Positions 19,574 to 29,462 of a DNA stretch of 38,536 bases are shown one piece after another. The position numbers and the translations under genes are program-made. The DNA is from Paracoccaceae bacterium (GTDB lineage Bacteria; Pseudomonadota; Alphaproteobacteria; Rhodobacterales; Rhodobacteraceae), in contig JAGWVA010000038.1 of NCBI GenBank assembly GCA_028875855.1, forward strand, positions 1 to 38,536, in the 5' to 3' direction. The notes under the pieces are model-generated. The model was not told the DNA's origin and did not search any database. It saw only the letters and a program-made list of their open reading frames with translations. Numbering within the stretch: position 1 is the first letter of the stretch; every line of letters begins with the position of its first letter.

Positions 19574-19608
19574 AGCGCCCGTCCGCCCCATCGGGCGGGC
19601 GCTTCCTT
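19574..19608 (+). terminator. Terminator after opgG
   Basis: A 12-bp stem with one G-T pair: AGCGCCCGTCCG at 19574-19585 and CGGGCGGGCGCT at 19592-19603, loop CCCCAT, followed by TCCTT. It lies 43 bases after the opgG stop. The remaining intergenic sequence to 19725 shows nothing else I can name. Confidence 0.7.
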
Positions 19609-19725
19609 GGCGTTGGGCGCAGGCTCACCGTCACAGTTGGCCGCACCATAAAGCGAAGACCTTCACCGTAAAGCGCGCCCACCCGCGGACGGCCGCTGGC
19701 CCTCCGCCGGAACGCAGTCGTCGCC

Positions 19726-20013
19726 TCAGGCGCTTTCTTCCACCACCACCAGATCGCGCACGGCCGCGCCCTTGGCGTGGCTCAGCGCCTCCTGATAGGC
19801 GTCGGACCGATAGCAGGCCACGGCATCCTCGACCGACGGAAAGCGGGCGACCACGTTGCGCGCGCGGTCGGTTCCCTCAAGCTGCACATAGCGGCCGCCG
19901 CGGGCGAGGAAGACCCCGCCATGCGCGGCAATCGCGGGGCCCGCAAGCTTTGCGTAACGGCCGTAGGCCTCGGCATCCGTGACGGTCACATGGGCGATCC
20001 AGAGCGCGCTCAT
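19726..20013 (-). CDS. DUF1330 family protein
   Basis: A 95-residue single-domain protein of the DUF1330 family, dimeric alpha-beta barrel fold. Matching stretches are MSALWIAHVTVTDAEAYGRY, a GGVFLARGGRYVQLEG core, and RARNVVARFPSVEDAVACYRSDAYQEA, which corresponds to the family's R-x-V-V-x-F-P-S-x-E-x-A-x-x-x-Y-x-S-x-x-Y-Q block. Biochemical role unknown. It starts one base after the alaS stop, so it is the downstream gene of the alaS transcript, possibly only by position. Confidence 0.9.
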   Translation of the reverse strand: MSALWIAHVTVTDAEAYGRYAKLAGPAIAAHGGVFLARGGRYVQLEGTDRARNVVARFPSVEDAVACYRSDAYQEALSHAKGAAVRDLVVVEESA

Positions 20014-20014
20014 C

Positions 20015-22672
20015 TCAGCCCCCGATCACGGCTTCCGCCGCCTTGATGGCCGCATCCGCCGCCGCGATATCCGCGCCGCCCGCCTGCGCCATGTCGGCCC
20101 GGCCACCGCCGCCCTTGCCGCCAAGCGCGGCCGCCGCCGCCTTCACGATCTCGACCGCAGAAAGCCTGTCGGTGAGATCAGCCGTGACCCCCGCCGCCAC
20201 CGCGGGCTTCGCGCCGGTATCGGCAATGAGCAGCACCGCGCCCGAGCCGATCCGCCCCTTCACCTCGTCGATCAGCGCGGGCAGATCCTTGCCCGAGACG
20301 CCCTGCAACACCTGCGCCACGAACTTGACGCCCGCGATCTCGCGCACGTCCTGCGCCTGCGCGGCGCCGCCGCCCATCGCCAGCTCGCGCCGAAGCTGCG
20401 CCACCTCGTTCTGAAGCGCCTTGCGTTCGTCCATCAGCGCCTTCACCCGGTCGGCAAGCTCGGCCGGCGCGGCCTTCACGACGCTGGCCACCTCGGTCAG
20501 GCGGTCGCGCTGCTCGGCCAGCCAGTCCAGCGCCCCCTGCCCCGTCAGCGCCTCGATCCGGCGCACGCCGGCAGAGGAAGCGCTGTCCGACAGCAGGACG
20601 CACAGCCCGATCTCGCCCAGCCGCGCGACATGGGTGCCGCCGCACAGCTCAAGGCTGTAGGTCTGCCCGTCCAGCCCCTTGCCCGATCCCGCCTGCGTGC
20701 CCATCGACACGACGCGGACCTCGTCGCCGTATTTCTCGCCAAAGAGCGCCTGCGCCCCAAGCGCGCGGGCGTCGTCGGGCGTCATGATGCGGGTTTCCAC
20801 CGCGCCGTTCTGGCGGATGAGCGCGTTCACCTCGCCCTCGACCCGCGCCATCTCTTCGGGCGACAGGGCCTTGGCGTGGCTGAAGTCGAACCGCAGCCGG
20901 TCCGGCGCGTTCAGGCTGCCGCGCTGCGCGATGTGTTCGCCCAGCGTGTTGCGCAAGGCCTCGTTGAGCAGGTGCGTGGCCGAGTGGTTGGCCCGGATCG
21001 CCGCGCGCCTTGCGTGATCGACGCTCAGCGCCGCGCCCTGCCCCGGAAGGATCTTGCCCTCGGTCACTTCGGCAAAATGGATGAAGACGCCCTGCGACTT
21101 TTTCGTGTCGGTGATCGTCGCGCGGCCGGTGTCGGTCTCCAGCACACCGCTGTCGCCGACCTGACCGCCGGATTCGGCATAGAACGGCGTCTGGTTCAGC
21201 ACGATCTGAAGCGATTGGCCCGCCTCGACCTCGGCCACGCGGGCGCCGTCCTGCACCAGCGCGAGGATCTGGCCCTCGGCGGCTTCGGTGTCATAGCCCA
21301 GGAACTCGGTCGCGCCGGTCGCCTCGGCGATGTCGAACCAGATCGCGGCATCCTTCGTCTCGCCCGACCCCGCCCAACTTGCGCGCGCCTTGGCCTTCTG
21401 TTCGGCCATCGCCGCCTCGAAGCCCGCGACATCCACGGTCAGCCCCTTCTCGCGTAGCGCATCCTGCGTGAGATCCACCGGGAAGCCGTAGGTGTCGTAA
21501 AGCCGGAAGGCCGCCTCGCCCGGAAGGGCCGCGCCCGAGGGGAGTTTCGCCAGCTCGTCGTCCAGCAGCCGCAGGCCGCGGTCGAGCGTCTGCTTGAACC
21601 GGGTTTCCTCGAGCTTCAGCGTCTCTTCGATCAGCGCCTGCGCCCGGCCAAGCTCGGGGTAGGCCGCGCCCATCTGGCGCACCAGCGCCGGGACCAGACG
21701 GTGCATCACCGGGTCCTTGGCGCCCAGTTGGTGGGCGTGACGCATCGCGCGGCGCATGATGCGGCGCAGCACGTAGCCGCGCCCCTCGTTCGAGGGCATC
21801 ACCCCGTCCGCGATCAGGAAAGAGGTCGAGCGCAGATGGTCCGCGATCACCCGGTGATGGATGCGCCCAGCCCCGTCCGGATCGGACGAGGTGGCATGGG
21901 CCGACGCCTCGATCAGCGCGCGCATCAGATCGGTGTCGTAGTTGTCGTGCTTGCCCTGCAAGAGCGCGCCGATCCGCTCCAGCCCCATGCCGGTGTCGAT
22001 CGACTGGCGCGGCAGGTCGATCAGGTTGCCGTCGGGCAACTGCTCGTTCTGCATGAAGACGAGGTTCCAGATCTCGATGAAGCGGTCGCCGTCCTCGTCC
22101 GGGCTGCCGGGCGGGCCGCCGGCGATGTGGTCGCCGTGGTCGAAAAAGATCTCGGTGCAGGGACCGCAGGGGCCGGTGGGGCCCATACGCCAGAAGTTGT
22201 CGTCTGTCGGGATGCGGATGATGCGGTCGTCCGAGAGCCCCGCGACCTTCTTCCAGATCCCCGCCGCCTCGTCATCGGTGTGATAGACCGTGACCAGCAG
22301 CTTGTCCTTCGGGATGCCGAAGTCCTTGGTCAGCAGTTCCCAGGCAAAGGGGATGGCGCTTTCCTTGAAATAATCGCCGAAGGAGAAATTCCCCAGCATT
22401 TCAAAGAAGGTATGGTGGCGCGCGGTATAGCCCACGTTGTCGAGGTCATTGTGCTTGCCGCCCGCGCGGACGCATTTCTGCGCCGTCGTCGCGCGCCGGT
22501 AATCGCGGTGCTCGACCCCGGTGAAGACGTTCTTGAACTGCACCATGCCGGAGTTCGTGAACATCAGCGTCGGGTCGTTGCGCGGCACGAGCGGGCTGGA
22601 GGCGACGGCCGTGTGGCCGTTTCTCACGAAGAAATCGAGGAAGGTGGAGCGGATATCGTTCAGCGACGGCAT
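20015..22672 (-). CDS. alaS: Alanyl-tRNA synthetase
   Basis: An 885-residue class II synthetase that charges tRNA-Ala. The N-terminal aminoacylation domain starts [20 protein letters not shown], with [12 protein letters not shown] and the [16 protein letters not shown] motif. The editing domain shows [13 protein letters not shown] (H-x3-H zinc site) and [15 protein letters not shown] (C-x3-H). A C-Ala region with [13 protein letters not shown] closes the protein. All key residues are present and the length is standard. ATG 22672 is chosen; an upstream extension to 22699 (MPIPRHEA) is not conserved in the family. It lies downstream of recA behind a terminator, and a DUF1330 gene follows. Confidence 0.98.
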   Translation of the reverse strand: MPSLNDIRSTFLDFFVRNGHTAVASSPLVPRNDPTLMFTNSGMVQFKNVFTGVEHRDYRRATTAQKCVRAGGKHNDLDNVGYTARHHTFFEMLGNFSFGDYFKESAIPFAWELLTKDFGIPKDKLLVTVYHTDDEAAGIWKKVAGLSDDRIIRIPTDDNFWRMGPTGPCGPCTEIFFDHGDHIAGGPPGSPDEDGDRFIEIWNLVFMQNEQLPDGNLIDLPRQSIDTGMGLERIGALLQGKHDNYDTDLMRALIEASAHATSSDPDGAGRIHHRVIADHLRSTSFLIADGVMPSNEGRGYVLRRIMRRAMRHAHQLGAKDPVMHRLVPALVRQMGAAYPELGRAQALIEETLKLEETRFKQTLDRGLRLLDDELAKLPSGAALPGEAAFRLYDTYGFPVDLTQDALREKGLTVDVAGFEAAMAEQKAKARASWAGSGETKDAAIWFDIAEATGATEFLGYDTEAAEGQILALVQDGARVAEVEAGQSLQIVLNQTPFYAESGGQVGDSGVLETDTGRATITDTKKSQGVFIHFAEVTEGKILPGQGAALSVDHARRAAIRANHSATHLLNEALRNTLGEHIAQRGSLNAPDRLRFDFSHAKALSPEEMARVEGEVNALIRQNGAVETRIMTPDDARALGAQALFGEKYGDEVRVVSMGTQAGSGKGLDGQTYSLELCGGTHVARLGEIGLCVLLSDSASSAGVRRIEALTGQGALDWLAEQRDRLTEVASVVKAAPAELADRVKALMDERKALQNEVAQLRRELAMGGGAAQAQDVREIAGVKFVAQVLQGVSGKDLPALIDEVKGRIGSGAVLLIADTGAKPAVAAGVTADLTDRLSAVEIVKAAAAALGGKGGGGRADMAQAGGADIAAADAAIKAAEAVIGG

Positions 22673-22800
22673 AGGGGCCTCATGGCGCGGGATCGGCAAT
22701 CGCCCAGCATTTATCGCCCGGCGCCGGGACTGTCCACCTGAACCGACGCGCGCGCGTCACGGCGCACATGGCGGAGCCGGTCACGTTGGGGCCGCGAATG

Positions 22801-22827
22801 CAAAGGGGCCGCCCGAGGGCAGCCCCT
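22801..22827 (-). terminator. Rho-independent terminator of recA
   Basis: Arms 22804-22814 and 22817-22827 (AGGGGC-T-GCCC and GGGC-G-GCCCCT on the minus strand, one wobble pair) form a stem 26 bases after the recA stop, followed on the minus strand by TTTGCATTC. The rest of the alaS-recA interval has no recognisable feature. Confidence 0.75.
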
Positions 22828-22852
22828 GCGATACCGGCCCGCGGCGCGGCGG

Positions 22853-23917
22853 TCATTCGTCCACGAGATCCTCGCCCCCGGCCATGCCGAAGTCGAGCCC
22901 ATGGCTTGCGCGGATCTTGTCCTCGATGTCGTGGGCGACGGCGGGGTTCGCCTTGAGGAAGCCCTTGGCGTTTTCACGCCCCTGCCCGATCCGCTCGTCC
23001 CCGTAGGAATACCACGCGCCCGATTTCTCGACCACGCCGGCCTTGACGCCCAGATCGAGCAGTTCGCCCGTCTTGGAAATCCCCTCGCCATACATGATGT
23101 CGAATTCGACCTCGCGGAAGGGCGGTGCCACCTTGTTCTTGACCACCTTCACCTTGGTCGAGGAGCCCACGACCTCGTCGCGGTCCTTGATCGCGCCGGT
23201 GCGGCGGATGTCGAGGCGGACGGAGGCGTAGAACTTCAGCGCGTTGCCGCCCGTCGTGGTCTCCGGGTTGCCGAACATCACGCCGATCTTCATCCGGATC
23301 TGGTTGATGAAGATCACCATGCAGTTCGAGCGTCCGATCGAGGCGGTCAGCTTGCGCATCGCCTGGCTCATCAGGCGGGCCTGCGCGCCCATCTGGTGTT
23401 CGCCCATGTCGCCCTCAAGCTCGGCCTTGGGCGTCAGCGCCGCGACCGAGTCGACAACGACAAGGTTCACCGCGCCCGACCGCACCAGCGTATCGACGAT
23501 CTCGAGCGCCTGTTCGCCGGTGTCGGGCTGCGAGATCAGCAGTTCGTCAAGATTGACGCCGAGCTTGCGCGCATAGATCGGGTCCAGCGCATGTTCGGCA
23601 TCGACGAAGGCGCAAACCCCGCCCTTCTTCTGTTCCTCGGCCACGCAATGCAGCGTGAGCGTCGTCTTGCCCGAGCTTTCGGGGCCATAGATCTCGATGA
23701 TGCGGCCCTTGGGCAGCCCGCCGATGCCAAGCGCGATGTCGAGGCCCAGCGACCCGGTGGAGGTCGACTCGATCTCCGCCACCGGCTTGTCGCCGCCGAG
23801 CTTCATGATCGAGCCCTTGCCGAATTGCCGTTCGATCTGCGCCAGCGCCGATTCCAGGGCCTTTTGCTTGTCCATGTCGCGCTTTCCGTTGAAATCCAGA
23901 AGGTTCGCCGTAGCCAT
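22853..23917 (-). CDS. recA: Recombinase RecA
   Basis: A 354-residue RecA, the ATP-dependent strand-exchange protein that also triggers LexA self-cleavage. Walker A GPESSGKT lies at 78-85, followed by [25 protein letters not shown], the Walker [15 protein letters not shown], loop L1 with [18 protein letters not shown]-like sequence, loop L2 ([22 protein letters not shown]) and an acidic C-terminus. ATG 23917 is chosen ([14 protein letters not shown]) with AAGGA upstream; the frame extending to 24010 would pass through the promoter and LexA box. It is autoregulated through LexA, as shown by the box at 23967-23981. Confidence 0.98.
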   Translation of the reverse strand: MATANLLDFNGKRDMDKQKALESALAQIERQFGKGSIMKLGGDKPVAEIESTSTGSLGLDIALGIGGLPKGRIIEIYGPESSGKTTLTLHCVAEEQKKGGVCAFVDAEHALDPIYARKLGVNLDELLISQPDTGEQALEIVDTLVRSGAVNLVVVDSVAALTPKAELEGDMGEHQMGAQARLMSQAMRKLTASIGRSNCMVIFINQIRMKIGVMFGNPETTTGGNALKFYASVRLDIRRTGAIKDRDEVVGSSTKVKVVKNKVAPPFREVEFDIMYGEGISKTGELLDLGVKAGVVEKSGAWYSYGDERIGQGRENAKGFLKANPAVAHDIEDKIRASHGLDFGMAGGEDLVDE

Positions 23918-23966
23918 CTCGGGTTTCCTTATTCCATAGCCCGGCGTCGCGGGCAATCTGCCTGAT

Positions 23967-23981
23967 GTTCGCCTCTTGTTC
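23967..23981 (-). promoter_or_regulatory. LexA (SOS) box of recA
   Basis: GTTC at 23967-23970 and GTTC at 23978-23981 are separated by 7 bases, exactly the alphaproteobacterial LexA operator GTTC-N7-GTTC. It starts 50 bases before the recA ATG and lies just downstream of the predicted -10. Confidence 0.9.
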
Positions 23982-23986
23982 TCGAT

Positions 23987-24015
23987 GTTATGAGACCAAA
24001 AGAAGAACATTTCAA
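23987..24015 (-). promoter_or_regulatory. Predicted recA promoter
   Basis: On the minus strand TTGAAA (24015-24010) and CATAAC (23992-23987) are 17 bases apart, a good sigma-70-type pair. The LexA box follows 5 bases after the -10, covering the expected transcription start. Confidence 0.6.
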
Positions 24016-24107
24016 TCGAATTTTCTCTCCCGAGATTTTGCGCTAATCGGTTAAGGGATGGTTATCAAAGCCCGGCCCATCGGGCGTAATGGTGAAAAAG
24101 GGGCGTC

Positions 24108-24722
24108 ATGCTGGTTTTCTGGGACGCAAAGCTGGTCTTTCTCGCAACGCCGAAGACGGGATCGACCGCCGTCGAGGTCGCGCTCGAATCGCTGGCCGAG
24201 GTGTCGATCCAGCGTCCCCCGGTTCTGAAACACACGCCGATCTATCGCTACCGCCGCTTCATCGAGCCCTTCCTGATGAAAAGCACGACCGATCCCTTCA
24301 CGGTGGTTGCGCTGATGCGCGAGCCGGTCAGCTGGCTGTCGAGCTGGTATCGCTATCGCCAGCGCGAGGATGTGATGGCGCCGCAGAACTCGACCCAGGG
24401 CATGAGCTTCGACGATTTCGTCCGCGGCTACATGGAAAAGCCCAAGGCCGTCTATGCGCGGATCGGCTCGCAAAGCCGGTTCCTGCAAGGGGGCGATCTC
24501 GGGCCGGTGGATCATGTCTTCTGCTACGAAGAGATGGGGAGCTTCGTGACCTTTCTCGAAAACCGGCTGGGCTGCGAGATCAACCTGCCGCGCGTGAATG
24601 TTTCCCCCACGCTGGAAACGCCGCTTTCACCCGCGGTCGAGGCCGATCTGCGGCGTCACGCCGCCGCCGACTTCGCGCTTTACGACAGCGTGCGCGCGGC
24701 CGCCGCGGCCAAGGCGGTCTAG
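24108..24722 (+). CDS. Sulfotransferase-like protein (often mis-labelled gamma-glutamyl kinase)
   Basis: A 204-residue protein with the sulfotransferase P-loop TPKTGST at 14-20, which binds the 5'-phosphate of PAPS, and the 3'-phosphate site MREPVSWLSSWYR (R71, S75). The ILKH-type stretch PVLKHTPIYRYRRF lies between the two motifs. From memory, close relatives in Rhodobacteraceae are labelled gamma-glutamyl kinase in databases, but nothing of the amino acid kinase fold is visible, so that name appears wrong. The acceptor is unknown. A GGGG lies just before ATG 24108. The M48 peptidase gene starts 4 bases after its stop, so the two form an operon divergent from recA. Confidence 0.8.
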   Translation: MLVFWDAKLVFLATPKTGSTAVEVALESLAEVSIQRPPVLKHTPIYRYRRFIEPFLMKSTTDPFTVVALMREPVSWLSSWYRYRQREDVMAPQNSTQGMSFDDFVRGYMEKPKAVYARIGSQSRFLQGGDLGPVDHVFCYEEMGSFVTFLENRLGCEINLPRVNVSPTLETPLSPAVEADLRRHAAADFALYDSVRAAAAAKAV

Positions 24723-24726
24723 GCCC

Positions 24727-25410
24727 GTGCTGCGGTTCCTGCCGCTTCTGCTGATGCTGGGGGGCGGCTATCTCGCCTGGCAGTTCTCGGTCCGCAAGAC
24801 CCTGCGGGAGCTGAACCTGCATTCGACCGAGATGGTCGATGCCAAGCTTCTCGCCCTTTGCGAAAAGCTGGCCGAGGCGCTTGGCGTGCGCCGCGTCACC
24901 GTCCGCATCTACGAAGTGCAGCCGGTGAACGGTCTGGCCGCGCCCGACGGCCAGATCTTCATCACGCGGGGCTTTTACGAACGCTACCGCAGCGGCGCCG
25001 TCACCCCCGAGGAAATGGCCGGCGTCATCGCGCATGAGCTGGGCCATGTCGCCCTTGGTCATTCCCGGCGGCGGATGATCGACTTCACCGCCCAGAACGC
25101 CATGCGGGCGGTGCTGATCGCGGTGATCTCGCGCGTCGTTCCGGGGATCGGGGCCCGGGTGGCCGACCTGCTGACGCGCCTTCTTTCGGCGCGGCTCAGC
25201 CGACAGGACGAATACGAGGCCGATGCCTATGGCGCGGCGCTTCTGGCCAAGGCCGGGATCGGCGCGGCCCCGCAGATCAGCCTGCTGCGCAAGCTGGGCG
25301 CGCTTGCGGGCGAAGGCCGCGGGCCGGCGTGGCTGATGAGCCATCCCGACACGCGCGACCGGATCGCCGCGCTGGAACGGCTGACGGCGGACTGGCCGGA
25401 CCCGTCCTAG
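24727..25410 (+). CDS. M48 family zinc metallopeptidase, membrane-anchored
   Basis: A 227-residue peptidase with an N-terminal membrane anchor (about residues 3-19, LPLLLMLGGGYLAW), the zinc motif HELGH at 103-107 with Glu104 as catalytic base, and the third ligand in DEYEADAYG (E164). A hydrophobic stretch lies at about 126-150. The active domain probably faces the periplasm and resembles BepA/LoiP-like Oma1 peptidases in quality control of envelope proteins, which is inference. I choose GTG 24727, which directly follows the sulfotransferase stop; the frame is open further upstream only because it overlaps that gene. Its TAG stop overlaps the convergent pfkB stop within CTAG. Confidence 0.87.
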   Translation: MLRFLPLLLMLGGGYLAWQFSVRKTLRELNLHSTEMVDAKLLALCEKLAEALGVRRVTVRIYEVQPVNGLAAPDGQIFITRGFYERYRSGAVTPEEMAGVIAHELGHVALGHSRRRMIDFTAQNAMRAVLIAVISRVVPGIGARVADLLTRLLSARLSRQDEYEADAYGAALLAKAGIGAAPQISLLRKLGALAGEGRGPAWLMSHPDTRDRIAALERLTADWPDPS

Positions 25411-26357
25411 ACCGCCACCGTGACGCATTCCGGAAAGAGCCGGTCCACGTCCTCGGCCCGGCACAGCCGCGTCGCGGGGGTCGCCACGGCAGCCGAAGCG
25501 GCCGCATTGCCGCGCCGAAGCGCAAGCTCGAGCCCTTCGCCGCGGGCAAGCGACAGGGTGAAGGCGCCCACGAAGCTGTCACCTGCGCCGACCTTGCTGA
25601 CCACCTCGACCTTGGCCGACCGCGCATGCAGGCGCCCTACGCGCGAGGCGAGCACCGCGCCGTCGGCCCCGCGCGCAAGGATCACCACATCGGCCACGCC
25701 GCGGCTGACCATCTCTTCCGCGAAGGCCGCGCTTTCCTCGACCTTCGCAAGAGAATAGCCGGCAAGCTCGGCGGCCTCGTCCTCGTCCATGCGCAAGCAC
25801 CAGGGGGCTGCGCCGGCCGCGCGCGTGATCTCGCGCAGGGGGGCGCCCGAGGTATCGACGATCAGCCGGGCCCGGCCCTCGAGCTTCGCGGCCAACCGCG
25901 AGGGAAAGTCGATCGGCACGCCGGGCGGCTGGCTGCCGGACAGAACGACATATCCGCCCTCGCGCGTGGCCCCCGCGATGGCCGAGAGCGCGTGCTTGAC
26001 ATCCGCCGGATGCCATTCCGGACCCGGCAGGACAAAGCGATACTGTTGCCCGGTGCCCCGGTCGGTCACGGCAAGGCTCTGGCGCGTCTCGCCGGGGGCC
26101 TGAAGGGCCAGCGTGGCGATGCCCTGCGTGTTCAGAAGCGTCAGCAGCCGGTCACCCGTCGCCCCGCCCACCGCCACCATGGCCCGGCTGGTGCCGCCCA
26201 GAAACGAGATCGCGCGCGACACGTTGGTGCCACCGCCCCCCGGATCGATCTCGGGCACGGCGCAGCGCAGCTTGGGCCCCGCGACGACCGCGGCGACCGA
26301 GGTCGAAAGGTCGATCGTGGGATTCAGCGTGACGGTCAGGATATCGGTCACAGGCAT
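25407..26357 (-). CDS. pfkB: 6-phosphofructokinase, PfkB/Pfk-2 type
   Basis: A 316-residue PfkB-fold sugar kinase that most resembles E. coli Pfk-2: KLRCAVPEIDPGGGGTNVSRAISFLGG, GGATGDRLL, QQYRFVLPGPEW, SGSQPPGVP and VDTSGAPLREI all have close counterparts there. The catalytic VGAGDSFVGAF motif with its Asp is intact. Phosphorylation of fructose 6-phosphate is the best guess; 1-phosphofructokinase or tagatose-6-phosphate kinase are alternatives in the same family. ATG 26357 (MPVTDILTVTLNPTIDLS) is chosen, since upstream codons to 26417 are not conserved. It follows uvrA by 92 bases, with a hairpin between. Its stop overlaps that of the convergent M48 gene. Confidence 0.88.
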   Translation of the reverse strand: MPVTDILTVTLNPTIDLSTSVAAVVAGPKLRCAVPEIDPGGGGTNVSRAISFLGGTSRAMVAVGGATGDRLLTLLNTQGIATLALQAPGETRQSLAVTDRGTGQQYRFVLPGPEWHPADVKHALSAIAGATREGGYVVLSGSQPPGVPIDFPSRLAAKLEGRARLIVDTSGAPLREITRAAGAAPWCLRMDEDEAAELAGYSLAKVEESAAFAEEMVSRGVADVVILARGADGAVLASRVGRLHARSAKVEVVSKVGAGDSFVGAFTLSLARGEGLELALRRGNAAASAAVATPATRLCRAEDVDRLFPECVTVAV

Positions 26358-26402
26358 CAGGCGGGCGCCCCTCCTTCCGGGCCACGCCACGCTCTGCGAT
26401 TT

Positions 26403-26425
26403 CTGCCGCGCTTGCAATGCGGCAG
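26403..26425 (-). terminator. Hairpin between uvrA and pfkB
   Basis: CTGCCGC at 26403-26409 and GCGGCAG at 26419-26425 form a perfect 7-bp stem with a 9-base loop, 24 bases after the uvrA stop. There is no U-tract, so it may be a weak terminator or a stabilising structure. Confidence 0.4.
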
Positions 26426-26449
26426 TTGCACATTTTCTGACCCGTCAGC

Positions 26450-29308
26450 CTATTCCGCAGCCACCTTTCGCGCCTTCAGCAACGGCTTGAGATAGCGCCC
26501 GGTGTGGCTTTCCTCGACCTCGGCCACCTCTTCGGGCGTGCCGGTCGCAACGATCCGGCCACCACCGTCGCCGCCTTCGGGGCCGATGTCGATGATCCAG
26601 TCGGCCGTCTTGATGACGTCGAGGTTGTGTTCGATCACCAGCACCGTGTTGCCCTGCTCGACCAGCTCGTGCAGCACCTCGAGAAGCTTGCGCACATCCT
26701 CGAAATGCAGGCCCGTCGTCGGCTCGTCGAGGATATAGAGCGTGCGGCCCGTGGCACGACGGCTAAGCTCCTTCGACAGCTTCACCCGCTGTGCCTCGCC
26801 GCCCGAGAGCGTCGTCGCCTGCTGGCCGACCTTGACATAGCCAAGACCCACGCGGACCAGCGCGTCCATCTTTTCGCGGATGCTGGGAACGGCGGCGAAA
26901 AAGCCCTGCGCATCCTCGACCGTCATGTCAAGAACGTCCGCTATGCTCTTGCCCTTGAACTTGATTTCCAGTGTCTCGCGGTTGTAGCGGTGGCCCTTGC
27001 AGGTCTCGCAGGTGACATAGACGTCCGGCAGGAAATGCATCTCGATCTTGATGACGCCGTCGCCCTGACAGGCCTCGCAGCGCCCGCCCTTCACGTTGAA
27101 GGAGAAGCGCCCCGGCTTGTAGCCGCGCGCCTTCGCCTCGGGCAGGCCCGCGAACCAGTCGCGGATCGGCCCGAAGGCCCCGGTATAGGTCGCGGGGTTC
27201 GACCGCGGCGTGCGCCCGATGGGGCGCTGGTCGATGTCGATCACCTTGTCGAGATGCTCGAACCCCTTGATCGTCTCGCAGGGCGCGGGCGTCTCGCGCG
27301 CGCCGTTGAGGCGGATCGCGGCGGTCTTGAACAGGGTCTCGATCGTCAGCGTGGACTTGCCCCCGCCCGAGACGCCGGTGACGCAGACGAACTTGCCCAG
27401 CGGGAAATCGGCCGTCACCTCCTTGAGGTTGTTGCCGGTGGCCTTCACCACGGTGAGCTTCTTGCCGTTGCCCTTGCGCCGCTCGGCGGGCACGGCGATC
27501 TCGCGCTGGCCCGAAAGATACTGCCCCGTCAGGCTCGCGGCGTCTCCCGCGATTTCTTCGGGGGTGCCGTGGCTGATGACGCGCCCGCCGTGGACGCCCG
27601 CGCCGGGGCCGATGTCGAAAACGTAATCCGCGGTCCGGATCGCGTCTTCGTCATGTTCCACCACCAGCACCGTGTTGCCCTGATCGCGCAGGTTCTTGAG
27701 CGTGGTCAGCAGCCGGTCGTTGTCGCGCTGGTGCAGCCCGATCGAGGGTTCGTCGAGCACATAAAGCACCCCCGTCAGCCCCGAGCCGATCTGGCTTGCC
27801 AGCCGGATGCGCTGGCTTTCCCCGCCCGAGAGCGTGCCGGCATTCCGGCTCATGGTCAGGTATTCAAGGCCCACGTTGTTCAGGAACCCCAGACGCTCGC
27901 GGATTTCCTTGAGGATCGCCCGCGCGATCTCGTTCTTCTGCTTCGTCAGGCTTTCCGGCGCGGTTTCGACCCAGGCATAGGCCTCCTTGATCGACATCTC
28001 GACCACCTGACCGATGTGCAGCCCGCCGATCTTGACGGCCAGTGCCTCGGCCTTGAGCCGGTAGCCATGGCAGGTGCCGCAGGAGCGCGTGTTCTTGTAG
28101 CGTTCGAATTCCTCGCGCACCCAGGCGCTGTCGGTCTCGCGGTAGCGCCGTTCCATGTTCGGGATCACGCCTTCGAAGACGCGGTGCACCGTATAGACGC
28201 GGCCGCCCTCGTCAAAGCGAAACTCGATCTCTTCCTCGCCCGAGCCATAGAGGAAGATCTGGCGGATCTCTTCGGGTAGGTCCTTCCACGCCTTGCGCTT
28301 GTCGAAACCGTAGTGGCGGGCAAGCGAGTCGATGGTCTGGGTGAAATAGGGGCTTTTCCCCTTCCGCCAGGGCGCGATGGCCCCCTGCGCGACCGAGAGC
28401 GCCGCATCGGGCACCACCAGCCGGTCGTCGAAGAACAGTTCCACCCCCAAGCCGTCGCAGGCCGGGCAGGCCCCGAAGGGCGCGTTGAACGAAAAAAGCC
28501 GCGGCTCGATCTCGGGGATGGTGAAGCCCGAGACGGGGCAGGCGAATTTCTCGGAGAAGGTGATGCGCTCGGGCTCGCCCGTCTCGGGCGCGGTCTCGAG
28601 GATGGCGATCCCGTCGGCATGATCCAGCGCGGTGCGCAGGCTGTCGGCCAGCCGCGTCTCCAGCCCCTCGCGCACCACGATCCGGTCCACCACCACGTCG
28701 ATGTCGTGGCGCAGCTTCTTGTCGAGCACGGGCGGCTCGTCCAGTTCGTAGAACTGCCCGTCCACCTTCACGCGCTGAAAGCCCTCTTTGCGCAACTCGA
28801 GGAATTCCTTGCGGTATTCCCCCTTCCGGTCGCGCACGATGGGCGCCAGCAGATAGGCCCGCGTGCCCTCGGGCATGGCCATGATGCGGTCCACCATGTC
28901 CTGCACCTGCTGCGCCTCGATCGGCAGGCCCGTGGCCGGCGAATAGGGCGTGCCGACGCGGGCGAACAGAAGCCGCATGTAGTCGTAGATCTCGGTCACC
29001 GTGCCCACGGTCGAACGCGGGTTCTTCGACGTGGTCTTCTGTTCGATCGAGATCGCCGGCGACAGGCCCGAGATGTGATCCACGTCCGGCTTCTGCATCA
29101 TGTCGAGGAACTGGCGCGCATAGGCCGAAAGGCTTTCGACATAGCGCCGCTGGCCCTCGGCATAGATCGTGTCGAAGGCCAGCGAGGACTTGCCCGACCC
29201 CGACAGGCCGGTGATGACCACAAGCTGATCGCGGGGAATATCCACATCCACGTTCTTGAGGTTGTGTTCGCGCGCCCCGCGCACCTCGATGAACTTCTGC
29301 TCGGCCAT
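26450..29308 (-). CDS. uvrA: Excinuclease ABC subunit A
   Basis: A 952-residue UvrA, the damage-recognition ATPase of nucleotide excision repair. The first Walker [10 protein letters not shown], lies at about 34-42. Zinc fingers are seen at CPACDGLG and at [19 protein letters not shown] with [10 protein letters not shown]. The first signature [19 protein letters not shown] is followed by [14 protein letters not shown]. The second ATPase half has [25 protein letters not shown] and [13 protein letters not shown]. The second P-loop has Gly where most have Ser, which the motif tolerates. ATG 29308 ([17 protein letters not shown]) is chosen over the upstream frame to 29365. A LexA box lies about 70 bases upstream, so it is SOS-regulated. 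Confidence 0.98.
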   Translation of the reverse strand: MAEQKFIEVRGAREHNLKNVDVDIPRDQLVVITGLSGSGKSSLAFDTIYAEGQRRYVESLSAYARQFLDMMQKPDVDHISGLSPAISIEQKTTSKNPRSTVGTVTEIYDYMRLLFARVGTPYSPATGLPIEAQQVQDMVDRIMAMPEGTRAYLLAPIVRDRKGEYRKEFLELRKEGFQRVKVDGQFYELDEPPVLDKKLRHDIDVVVDRIVVREGLETRLADSLRTALDHADGIAILETAPETGEPERITFSEKFACPVSGFTIPEIEPRLFSFNAPFGACPACDGLGVELFFDDRLVVPDAALSVAQGAIAPWRKGKSPYFTQTIDSLARHYGFDKRKAWKDLPEEIRQIFLYGSGEEEIEFRFDEGGRVYTVHRVFEGVIPNMERRYRETDSAWVREEFERYKNTRSCGTCHGYRLKAEALAVKIGGLHIGQVVEMSIKEAYAWVETAPESLTKQKNEIARAILKEIRERLGFLNNVGLEYLTMSRNAGTLSGGESQRIRLASQIGSGLTGVLYVLDEPSIGLHQRDNDRLLTTLKNLRDQGNTVLVVEHDEDAIRTADYVFDIGPGAGVHGGRVISHGTPEEIAGDAASLTGQYLSGQREIAVPAERRKGNGKKLTVVKATGNNLKEVTADFPLGKFVCVTGVSGGGKSTLTIETLFKTAAIRLNGARETPAPCETIKGFEHLDKVIDIDQRPIGRTPRSNPATYTGAFGPIRDWFAGLPEAKARGYKPGRFSFNVKGGRCEACQGDGVIKIEMHFLPDVYVTCETCKGHRYNRETLEIKFKGKSIADVLDMTVEDAQGFFAAVPSIREKMDALVRVGLGYVKVGQQATTLSGGEAQRVKLSKELSRRATGRTLYILDEPTTGLHFEDVRKLLEVLHELVEQGNTVLVIEHNLDVIKTADWIIDIGPEGGDGGGRIVATGTPEEVAEVEESHTGRYLKPLLKARKVAAE

Positions 29309-29376
29309 GCCAAGACCCCCGGTTTGCATCGGGCAAGACATAGGCGAGTGCGGATGAGTCTCCAATCGAAAAACGT

Positions 29377-29391
29377 GAACTTATGGTGAAC
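29377..29391 (-). promoter_or_regulatory. LexA (SOS) box of uvrA
   Basis: GAAC at 29377-29380 and GAAC at 29388-29391 with a 7-base spacer, read on the minus strand as GTTC-N7-GTTC, the alphaproteobacterial LexA operator. It starts 69 bases before the uvrA start. The neighbouring rhodanese promoter is about 70 bases away on the other strand. Confidence 0.88.
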
Positions 29392-29462
29392 AAACCCGGG
29401 GCCCAAGCAAATTTTGCGCAAATCCGCCCGCGCTCAGCGGTCGTGACGGCGCAAACGTGGCC

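Noticed and set aside
17834-19591. Minus-strand open frame of 585 codons over opgG
   Set aside because: Antisense shadow with biased composition; opgG has full family motifs.
19627-19680. Short near-repeats (CACCGTCAC, CACCATAAAGCG, CACCGTAAAGCG) downstream of opgG
   Set aside because: Too short and irregular to call a repeat element.
23918-24010. N-terminal extension of recA by 31 codons
   Set aside because: It would translate the promoter and LexA box and is not part of any RecA.
27353-27379. GVSGGGKST in place of GVSGSGKST in the second UvrA P-loop
   Set aside because: The residue lies at a variable position of the Walker A motif; the Lys and Ser/Thr are kept, so it does not indicate a defect.
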